A DNA stretch of 7,401 bases from Euryarchaeota archaeon UBA258 (GTDB taxonomy: Archaea; Thermoplasmatota; Poseidoniia; Poseidoniales; Poseidoniaceae). Below the pieces are notes generated by a model. That model had not been told where the DNA came from and searched no databases. It saw nothing but the letters and a program-made list of their open reading frames with translations. The DNA is taken from assembly GCA_002502605.1 (NCBI GenBank), contig DAPR01000003.1, positions 1-7,401 on the forward strand. Direction: 5' to 3'. The stretch's first letter is position 1; the number at the start of each line of letters is the position of its first letter. Shown here one piece after another: positions 1 through 5,476 of this stretch. Made by a program: the position numbers and the translations under genes.

Positions 1-44
1 AGCATCAGCCTTGCCGGTCATCGCCATCCGGTGGATGCGGTGGT

Positions 45-1025
45 TCATTGAACATTAGATGCCGGCGTTGTCCGACCCGTTGACCAACCTGCGGCTTGGG
101 TGAACAAATCCTCGAAGGCGTCAATGGTGCCGTCAAGAGGCTTGGCATAACCCCCACCCATGAACACCACAACGGGTACGTTGTGCTTGCTTGCTCGCTC
201 GAATACAATCTCATTTCGTCGCTGCATTCCAGTTCGAGTCACGTTGAGTTTCCCCAAAGCGTCTGCGGCCAAGGCGTCAACACCGGCTTGGAAGAGCAAC
301 AATTCAGGTTGATCTTCAAAACAAAGGTCCAACGCTTCCTCCACCGCCTCGAGGTAGCGTATGTCACCACTTTCAGCCGCGATTGGTAAATCATAATCGC
401 TGCTTGACTTTCGAAATGGGAAGTTCACATCGCAATGAACCGACACCGTGAGGGCTTCTGGGACGTGTTGGAGTGTCGTTGCTGTGCCGTCCCCCTGGTG
501 AACATCAAGGTCGAGCACGGCCACCCTGCGAACGTTGAGGTTCTTCAAAGCGTGAAGTGCGCAGACGGCTAGATCGTTGAAAACGCAATAACCTGAGCCG
601 AAATTTCGGTGTGCATGGTGCGTTCCCCCAGCCATATTTGCTGAAATCCCACCGAATTGGACCGCATGTTCGGTCGCCTCCAAAGCCCCACCCATCAGCA
701 AAAGAGTTCTTTGGACCATGTCTTCGGTCCATGGCGTCAGCCCGATGCGTTTGATTTCCTTCTCCGTGAGGGTGCCGGCTAGGAAGCGGTCGACATATTC
801 TGCATCATGGGCCAACAAAAGATGCTCTCGCTTGATTGGTTTTGGCGTGTGAATTTCGATGAAGGCATCCCCTTCAGCCTGTTCTTGCTTGCCTGTGCGG
901 TAAGGTGTGAGGCGTTCAAGCACGCGCAGATATCGATCCCGAGGAAATCGAGCGTCTGGATGAATGCCATCGGTGTAGAGCGGGTGGTACCACATCGGAA
1001 GGCCGCTGTGGCTCAAGAGAATCAC
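45..1025 (-). CDS. Zinc-dependent deacetylase, histone deacetylase superfamily (class IV/AcuC-like)
   Basis: This 326-residue protein is probably a soluble Zn-dependent amidohydrolase that removes acetyl groups from lysine or a small acetylated amine. The superfamily core is intact: the tandem active-site histidines H136-H137 in GTHHAHR, followed by FGSGYCVFNDLAV; the zinc ligands D174 and H176 in DLDVHQGDG; the third zinc aspartate D250 in FQAGVDAL; and the catalytic tyrosine Y293 in MGGGYA. The HQGDG signature and the roughly 300-residue size resemble bacterial/class IV (HDAC11-like) members rather than class I enzymes. The start is a GTG at 1025. A GAGG lies only one base before it, which is too close for good pairing, so an ATG at residue 11 is an alternative. 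It follows grx by 44 bases on the same strand and may be the third gene of a bolA-grx-deacetylase operon. The substrate cannot be told: histone, another protein or a polyamine are all possible. Family assignment is firm. Confidence 0.93.
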   Translation of the reverse strand: MILLSHSGLPMWYHPLYTDGIHPDARFPRDRYLRVLERLTPYRTGKQEQAEGDAFIEIHTPKPIKREHLLLAHDAEYVDRFLAGTLTEKEIKRIGLTPWTEDMVQRTLLLMGGALEATEHAVQFGGISANMAGGTHHAHRNFGSGYCVFNDLAVCALHALKNLNVRRVAVLDLDVHQGDGTATTLQHVPEALTVSVHCDVNFPFRKSSSDYDLPIAAESGDIRYLEAVEEALDLCFEDQPELLLFQAGVDALAADALGKLNVTRTGMQRRNEIVFERASKHNVPVVVFMGGGYAKPLDGTIDAFEDLFTQAAGWSTGRTTPASNVQ

Positions 1026-1069
1026 ACCTCAGTATGCGTCATCAATGAAGGTTCAGAAGATGAAGGGCA

Positions 1070-1402
1070 TCAGGCCTTTCGCCCTTCGTCCCACATCGCT
1101 TGCATGCTTCCATCTTGGAGCATTTCAAGAGCGATGTCAGATCCGCCAATCAGTTCACCGTTGATGAACACTTGTGGCATGGTCGGGAAGTCTGACCAAG
1201 CGCAAACTGAAGGAATGGCACGTGGGTCTGAGAGAATGTTGACGGCAGCAAACGGCTCACCGACTTTCTCAGAAAACTGTTGCATCACTTGTGCAGCACG
1301 GTTCGAAAAGCCGCACTGTGGTTGATTCGGGTTGCCTTTCATGAACAACACGAGGTTGTGTTCATCGACGATTGCTTGCAGCTCTTCAGGTGTCCAATCC
1401 AT
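1070..1402 (-). CDS. grxD: Monothiol CGFS glutaredoxin (Grx4/GrxD type)
   Basis: This 110-residue single-domain protein is a cytosolic monothiol glutaredoxin. The family binds a glutathione-ligated [2Fe-2S] cluster and carries or senses it, usually with a BolA partner. Diagnostic features are MKGNPNQPQCGFS with the sole active-site cysteine C30 in CGFS, the conserved lysine K22 before it, the cis-proline stretch FPTMPQVFINGE, and the GGSDI glutathione-binding loop. Length matches bacterial GrxD (about 110-115). The ATG at 1402 is well supported by an AAGGAG eight bases upstream that lies in the last codons of bolA. Only five bases separate the bolA stop from this start, so the two are almost certainly translated from one message. 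In archaea lacking glutathione the cluster would need another thiol ligand; which thiol this organism uses cannot be seen here. Confidence 0.95.
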   Translation of the reverse strand: MDWTPEELQAIVDEHNLVLFMKGNPNQPQCGFSNRAAQVMQQFSEKVGEPFAAVNILSDPRAIPSVCAWSDFPTMPQVFINGELIGGSDIALEMLQDGSMQAMWDEGRKA

Positions 1403-1407
1403 TCATT

Positions 1408-1728
1408 TCACTCCTTTTTGTTTTTGTTGATTCGGCGAATATGTACGCCTTGTCCGCCCCCGTGGGGATCGAATGCCGTGTCGCCAGCCACTTCGGCTTG
1501 GGCGGGGGTCATGCACTTGAGGTCAAGCGCATGAACGGGATGAGGGATGTGTTGCTTCATGACGGCAAGCACCGTCTTTTGGCGTTGCAGCGGGCGAACA
1601 CCATCGAAGGATTCGGAGATGACTCTGACGTGAAAGTGGTCGCCAGATCCGTGCAGGTCAACGACTTCAATCACCGCTTCGGGAACAGCCTTACGCACTT
1701 CTGCTTCGACCCACTCGCTGCTGACCAT
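1408..1728 (-). CDS. bolA: BolA-family Fe-S partner protein
   Basis: This 106-residue protein has the BolA fold (class II KH-like). BolA proteins pair with CGFS glutaredoxins to hold a shared [2Fe-2S] cluster, and some bind DNA. Residues 5-77 match the family: an amphipathic first helix, VVDLHGSGDHFHVRVIS (H31, H33), the SESFDG turn at 38-43, helix RQKTVLAVMKQHI, then VHAL with the near-invariant histidine H66, and MTPAQ. The RHR motif of classical BolA reads RQK (49-51), closer to the IbaG/YrbA subtype. A tail of about 29 residues (78-106), glycine- and histidine-containing then basic, extends beyond the usual end. The ATG at 1728 has a GAGG seven bases upstream, and an in-frame stop lies eight codons further up, which fixes the N-terminus. 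It is the first gene of the bolA-grx pair. Confidence 0.93.
   Translation of the reverse strand: MVSSEWVEAEVRKAVPEAVIEVVDLHGSGDHFHVRVISESFDGVRPLQRQKTVLAVMKQHIPHPVHALDLKCMTPAQAEVAGDTAFDPHGGGQGVHIRRINKNKKE
1411..1416 (-). promoter_or_regulatory. Shine-Dalgarno of grx inside the end of bolA
   Basis: Read on the minus strand this is AAGGAG, eight bases before the grx ATG. It overlaps the Lys-Glu codons just before the bolA stop. Ribosomes finishing bolA would be positioned to restart on grx, so the two proteins are likely made in a coupled ratio. Confidence 0.8.
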
Positions 1729-3289
1729 GCTGACGCCTCAACTTGGCCTGTCAGTTGATGGCTTTGAACCTGCGCTCGGTCAAGCGATGCTTGAAGGGCT
1801 GGCCCAGCCAGCCGTTGCCATGGGCGCGGCACCACATCCATCCGAGGCACGCCAGCCCAATATGGGGCGCGATTCGGCGTGGCTTGGTGGTGCAGATCTC
1901 ATTGCTGTGTTTTTGGCTTTATTCGGCCAAGTTCTGTTGACACGCGCACTGAGCACCGAAGATTTCGGTTTGTTTATCATCGCCTTTGATGCCTTTGCTA
2001 CCTTATTTCTCATCGTTGATTTGGGTTTACCAACCCTCCTTGCTCGCGACGGTGCGAAAGCATTGCATCGGGTTTGGTCGAGCATTCTCCGCATCTATCG
2101 ATTGCAAGCGATGGTTCTCGTCCCATTCCTCTTGGTGGCGTTCATCCTCACTCCACTGATCGATTCAAACTGGCGATCTCACGCTCCGTTGCTGCTGTTG
2201 TGTGCGGGCATTGCGCTTGCCCACATCGCCTCCTATGCACCAAGAACAGCACTTCGTGTGGCGGGAGAAGCACGGCTTGAGGCCATAACGAAACTCGTTG
2301 AGCGCGGCGTCACAGTCACGGGATACGCAGTCTTTTTCTGGCTTGGCTCAACTTCTGTGACGATGTTCGCCCTGGCCTTTTTCATCGGCGCTTGTTTTGG
2401 CTTGATCATCGCCTTGTTCTGGTCCAGCCGTTTGCTGAAGAACCACACATCCGACGGCACAGACGTCGACTTGGGTGCCATTTGGGAAAACAACACGACG
2501 CTTCTTTTGCATGCCCTGCCATTTGCCATCACCCTTGGCGTGCTGCCATACGTTGTTCGAATTGAGAAATTTATTCTCAGCGGGGCGCTCGGACTTGACG
2601 CAGCAGCTTTGTTCCATGTCGCCCAACTCGCATGGTTAGCAGGATTGGTGGTGCCTCAAGCCATGCGAGCAGCCCTTCTGCCACTGTTAGGGGAGCGAAG
2701 GGATCGACCCGAGGCGTTTGCTGAACAAATGAATCGTTCACTGGATTTCTGCTTGGCCCTGTTGCCCTATGGGTTGTACGGTGGGGCAGCAGTGGTTTGG
2801 CTGATTCTACCGTTAGCCTTCCCCTCCCAATACACCGATGGATCACTTGATGGATCGGCGGTTGAATTGTTCATGGTTCTGTTGTTTGGTTGGTGTTGCA
2901 CGCTTTTGGCAACGCCGACATACACCGCCCTACAGGCCGGCTCGAAACCATGGCATTTCACGGCCTTCATCGGCGCTGTCGTCGCTTTTGCTGCCCTTGT
3001 AGGAAGTGCGCTCATCACTTGGCAAGCCGATTTTTCGAATCAACGTGGCATTCTTGCTGCAGCGATTGCCTCAAGCAGCACGGCGGCTTTCATGCTCATC
3101 TTGTCGTTGCGAATGGCTGGTCCTGAAGGTTATGTCCGCCATCGGTTGAACGAATGGGGGGCCGGTTTGGGGCTTGCTTTAGCAACATGCATTGGTCTCG
3201 TGGCCTTTTTGCCGTTGGCCTTGGTTGGCCTTGGGCTGTTTTTGTTTACCCCGAAAGGCCTTGCAGCACTTCGTCCCACTGAGCCATGA
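1727..3289 (+). CDS. Polysaccharide/lipid-linked oligosaccharide flippase (MOP superfamily, Wzx-like)
   Basis: This is a polytopic membrane protein, 520 residues from the first ATG, likely moving a lipid-linked glycan across the cytoplasmic membrane. I count about 12-14 hydrophobic segments, roughly at 53-72, 79-100, 127-145, 153-170, 193-205, 211-233, 260-277, 292-310, 341-364, 378-396, 411-431, 441-461 and 479-508. The stretch LTRALSTEDFGLF followed by DLGLPTLLAR (71-107) is the usual N-terminal signature of the polysaccharide synthesis/oligosaccharide flippase family. The core starts near residue 48, so the first 45 residues are a non-membrane extension or not translated. Alternative ATGs are at 1787, 1820 and 1862, and none has a clear ribosome binding site. 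Codon-position bias (G-rich first, G-poor second bases) persists back to about 1750, which favours an early start. It converges on a glycosyltransferase, which supports a glycan role. Substrate unknown. Confidence 0.88.
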   Translation: MLTPQLGLSVDGFEPALGQAMLEGLAQPAVAMGAAPHPSEARQPNMGRDSAWLGGADLIAVFLALFGQVLLTRALSTEDFGLFIIAFDAFATLFLIVDLGLPTLLARDGAKALHRVWSSILRIYRLQAMVLVPFLLVAFILTPLIDSNWRSHAPLLLLCAGIALAHIASYAPRTALRVAGEARLEAITKLVERGVTVTGYAVFFWLGSTSVTMFALAFFIGACFGLIIALFWSSRLLKNHTSDGTDVDLGAIWENNTTLLLHALPFAITLGVLPYVVRIEKFILSGALGLDAAALFHVAQLAWLAGLVVPQAMRAALLPLLGERRDRPEAFAEQMNRSLDFCLALLPYGLYGGAAVVWLILPLAFPSQYTDGSLDGSAVELFMVLLFGWCCTLLATPTYTALQAGSKPWHFTAFIGAVVAFAALVGSALITWQADFSNQRGILAAAIASSSTAAFMLILSLRMAGPEGYVRHRLNEWGAGLGLALATCIGLVAFLPLALVGLGLFLFTPKGLAALRPTEP

Positions 3290-4334
3290 CCCATGGTTGG
3301 CTAAATCGCTCAGGCAGTTCGAACGCGTCCTCCCAACGCATGCTCAATGCTGCTTCACACGCATCGGCAAGCAATTCAGCAGTGGGGTGATCCACAACAC
3401 ACGCTTCTGGAAGGTATTCGGCAACATCACCAACGTTTACAGCAACAACAGGGGTTCCACACACCATCGATTCCTTGGCGACAAGGGGTCCAGATTCTCG
3501 CTTTGAGGTGATCAAAGTGACGTCAGCCACAAGCATTCGGTCCCACACAATGGGTCGTGGTTGTTGTTTGAGGGTGGTGATGCCAACAATCCAACCTCGC
3601 TGTTCTAAGAGTTCACCACACCTGAGGGCCAACATGTGGTTTTTTTCAGGTCTTCGCGGGTCGGCTGGGAACAGAATGTCGATGTTTGATTTTCGCCAGC
3701 GTTTTTTGGATGGCTTCATTGGTCGAAGCCATTCATCCTCGACCGCGACATGACAAGGAATCATCGACGTCGATTCACTTGGTCGCCCAGCGTCGACCGC
3801 GCGTTGTTCAAGACGTTTGGATACGGCTACGAGGTGGTTTGGTGATCGAATCAGCGATTGCATGGTTGCGCCCACAGAAGGGTGCTCAAGGCCCACATCA
3901 ATGTCCCATCCGTGAACCACTGCTGCCCAGGGAATCGCCCATCGCTTGGAGAGTTTTTCCGCTAACATTCCAGCGGGCCATAGGGTGTGGCACACGATTG
4001 ATTCGGGTCGCCAGTCGCCAAGCCAACGCTCGACGGACGCCGCACTTCGTCGGACGCTGAACGAGGTGAGGGACGGCCATGGATGTTCGGGTAATGCGGT
4101 GTACCGCGGTGCGAAGACCTTGATGCCACCGTGCTCAAAGGTTCGGGGCGCCTTTGCAACCCCCGTCAGGGTTGAACGGCGTGCTTCTTGATAACGAAGC
4201 ATCCTTGGAAGGCAGTTTACAACGCGGACATCATGCCCTTGTTCCTTCAGGGCGAGCGCATGGTCGGCCACGAAGGTTCCACGCGCTGCGTTTGTTGGCA
4301 GAGGGTAGAGCAAGGACACGAGCAAGATGCGCAT
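3246..4334 (-). CDS. Glycosyltransferase, GT-B fold, family 4-like
   Basis: This 362-residue cytosolic or membrane-associated enzyme would transfer a sugar from an activated donor to a growing glycan or lipid carrier. It opens with MRILLVSLLYPLPTNAARGTFV, the usual first strand and glycine loop of the N-terminal Rossmann domain. The acceptor-side motif HGWD is at 141-144. The C-terminal donor domain starts near 218 with FPADPRRPEKN (222-232), which replaces the more common VGRL..KG strand. The EX7E motif is complete (E280 to E288 in ESGPLVAKE) and is followed by GTPVVAVNVGDVAEYL. There is no signal peptide or transmembrane helix. The ATG at 4334 has AAGGAG ten bases upstream, and 18 bases separate it from the rpe stop, so it is probably cotranscribed with rpe. 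Its last 13 codons lie antisense to the end of the flippase gene. Sugar and acceptor cannot be inferred. Confidence 0.93.
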   Translation of the reverse strand: MRILLVSLLYPLPTNAARGTFVADHALALKEQGHDVRVVNCLPRMLRYQEARRSTLTGVAKAPRTFEHGGIKVFAPRYTALPEHPWPSLTSFSVRRSAASVERWLGDWRPESIVCHTLWPAGMLAEKLSKRWAIPWAAVVHGWDIDVGLEHPSVGATMQSLIRSPNHLVAVSKRLEQRAVDAGRPSESTSMIPCHVAVEDEWLRPMKPSKKRWRKSNIDILFPADPRRPEKNHMLALRCGELLEQRGWIVGITTLKQQPRPIVWDRMLVADVTLITSKRESGPLVAKESMVCGTPVVAVNVGDVAEYLPEACVVDHPTAELLADACEAALSMRWEDAFELPERFSQPWVMAQWDEVLQGLSG

Positions 4335-4344
4335 GACGCCGACA

Positions 4345-4350
4345 CTCCTT
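4345..4350 (-). promoter_or_regulatory. Shine-Dalgarno of the glycosyltransferase gene
   Basis: Read on the minus strand the motif is AAGGAG, ten bases before the ATG at 4334 and just downstream of the rpe stop codon. It supports the chosen start and translation from an rpe-led message. Confidence 0.65.
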
Positions 4351-4352
4351 CA

Positions 4353-5027
4353 TCATCCTTCAAGTGCTGTATGAATCACTGCGAGGTTTTCACTGAGCGA
4401 GGCTTTGTCGTTGAACAAACCAGAGCCAACAACACAGTTGCTGACGCCCCATGATTGCAGCATAGCGATGTTGTGTGCCTTGACGCCGCCATCGATTTGA
4501 ATCTGTACGGGGCGCCCTCCATCGGCGACTTGTTGATCAATGGCCGCCTTGAGGGTGCGGATTTTCTTTTCCACGGTAGGAATGAATGACTGACCTCCAA
4601 AACCAGGATTGACGCTCATGACCAGCACCAAATCCAACTCCGAGAGCACTTCAAGCGCAGCATCCACTGGTGTCCCGGGGTTCAGAACAACCCCAACGGT
4701 CGCACCAGCAGCACGGATTGCGGTGACGAGCCGGTGAAGGTGGGTGGCAGCTTCGACGTGAACTGAAAGATGGTTGCAACCGGCGTCAATGTAATCCTGA
4801 AAGCATGATTCAGCGTTCGTGATCATCAAGTGCGCGTCAAACACAGCCTCGTCGCCCAGCGCCTTCCGCAATGACTTGATCACGGGTGGTCCAAAGGTGA
4901 GGTTGGGGACAAAATTCCCGTCCATGACGTCGAGGTGCAGCCAATCAAGCCCGGCATCAAGGGCTTCTTTACAGTCGCTTGCAAGGTCGGCCAAATCAGC
5001 CGTGAGAACGCTCGGTGCTATGATCAT
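4353..5027 (-). CDS. rpe: Ribulose-phosphate 3-epimerase
   Basis: This 224-residue TIM-barrel enzyme interconverts D-ribulose 5-phosphate and D-xylulose 5-phosphate in the non-oxidative pentose phosphate pathway. The metal ligands are all present: H31 and D33 in WLHLDVMDGNFVPN, H66 in FDAHLM, and D179 in QIDGGV, where D33 and D179 are the expected acid/base pair. NPGT (116-119), MSVNPGFGGQ (137-146) and the phosphate-binding VVGSGLF (199-205) are also conserved. The frame stays open to 5111, but the family begins at the sequence MIIAPSVLTADLADL, and an AAGG seven bases before the ATG at 5027 confirms this start. Length is typical (about 220-225). It is the first gene of a likely two-gene unit with the glycosyltransferase and diverges from the thioredoxin gene. 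Its presence suggests pentose metabolism through transketolase-type chemistry. Confidence 0.97.
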   Translation of the reverse strand: MIIAPSVLTADLADLASDCKEALDAGLDWLHLDVMDGNFVPNLTFGPPVIKSLRKALGDEAVFDAHLMITNAESCFQDYIDAGCNHLSVHVEAATHLHRLVTAIRAAGATVGVVLNPGTPVDAALEVLSELDLVLVMSVNPGFGGQSFIPTVEKKIRTLKAAIDQQVADGGRPVQIQIDGGVKAHNIAMLQSWGVSNCVVGSGLFNDKASLSENLAVIHTALEG

Positions 5028-5145
5028 GAAACCGCCTTCACCTCTCCCAAGTGGGGCCGTATGATGAGGATTCCGACCCGATATCGTGCCAAATAGCGTA
5101 CAAAGACTCATAATCTTCGGGCCGAAGGAACCTCAAGGTGAGCCC
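5028..5145. promoter_or_regulatory. Divergent intergenic region between rpe and trx
   Basis: These 118 bases separate two divergent start codons, so promoters for both genes should lie here. Shine-Dalgarno motifs flank it: AAGG at 5035-5038 for rpe (minus) and AAGGTGA at 5135-5141 for trx (plus), each about seven bases from its ATG. The middle, about 5080-5115, is richer in A/T and holds weak TATA-like words (GATATC, AAATAG, CATAATC). None is good enough to name as a box, and no clear operator or terminator hairpin is visible. Confidence 0.45.
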
Positions 5146-5475
5146 ATGGGTGAAGTAAGAGCAGTGACCGACAGCGAATTTGAAACAACGGTCAACGGAA
5201 ACAATTGGGTTCTCGTTGATTTTTGGGCTCCTTGGTGTGGCCCATGCAAGGCATTGGGCCCTGTTTTGACCCAAGTTGCCGGAGAGCGTGACATCCTAAT
5301 TGCCAAGGTTGACACGGATTCCAATCCAATGAATGCAGGCCGACTGGGCGTGCGCGGCATTCCTGCCATGTTCCTCTACAACAACGGAAAACTCGTTGGC
5401 CAAAAAAGTGGAGCAATGCCAAAGGCCGCAGTGCTTCAATGGGTCGATGAGCACATGACCGCTGAAGATTTCTGA
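5146..5475 (+). CDS. trxA: Thioredoxin
   Basis: This 109-residue protein is a classical cytosolic thioredoxin, a dithiol-disulfide reductant of target proteins. The active site is FWAPWCGPCK with redox cysteines C31 and C34. The buried aspartate D25 lies in VLVDFWA, and the cis-proline P73 is in VRGIPAMFLY, with alanine where many family members have threonine after the proline. The C-terminal GKLVGQKSGAMPKAAVLQWVDEH is the usual last strand and helix. Size matches E. coli TrxA (about 108). The frame is open 20 codons further upstream, but AAGGTGA seven bases before the ATG at 5146 and family length select this start. The gene diverges from rpe and converges on the ATPase gene with a one-base gap between stop codons. 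No thioredoxin reductase is present in the window. Confidence 0.97.
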   Translation: MGEVRAVTDSEFETTVNGNNWVLVDFWAPWCGPCKALGPVLTQVAGERDILIAKVDTDSNPMNAGRLGVRGIPAMFLYNNGKLVGQKSGAMPKAAVLQWVDEHMTAEDF

Positions 5476-5476
5476 T

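Noticed and set aside
1..51. Open plus-strand frame from the left edge to a TGA at 49-51, possibly the tail of a gene converging on the deacetylase
   Set aside because: Only 16 residues are visible, another frame is also open to 57, and nothing in the short peptide is recognisable. A convergent gene tail is possible but not supportable.
807..1325. A 172-codon open frame on the plus strand across the deacetylase start and the glutaredoxin gene
   Set aside because: It lies antisense to two genes with intact catalytic motifs, and its translation has no recognisable domain. It is a shadow of their codon bias.
1411..1427. T-rich run on the plus strand as a transcription terminator
   Set aside because: Nothing on the plus strand ends here. 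On the coding strand it is the lysine-rich end of bolA plus the grx ribosome binding site.
5028..5111. N-terminal extension of ribulose-phosphate epimerase by 28 residues
   Set aside because: The extension has no family similarity, while the ATG at 5027 matches the canonical N-terminus and has a Shine-Dalgarno seven bases upstream. The extension would also overlap the trx leader.
5086..5145. N-terminal extension of thioredoxin by 20 residues
   Set aside because: It is not hydrophobic enough for a signal peptide, and the AAGGTGA plus family length select the ATG at 5146.
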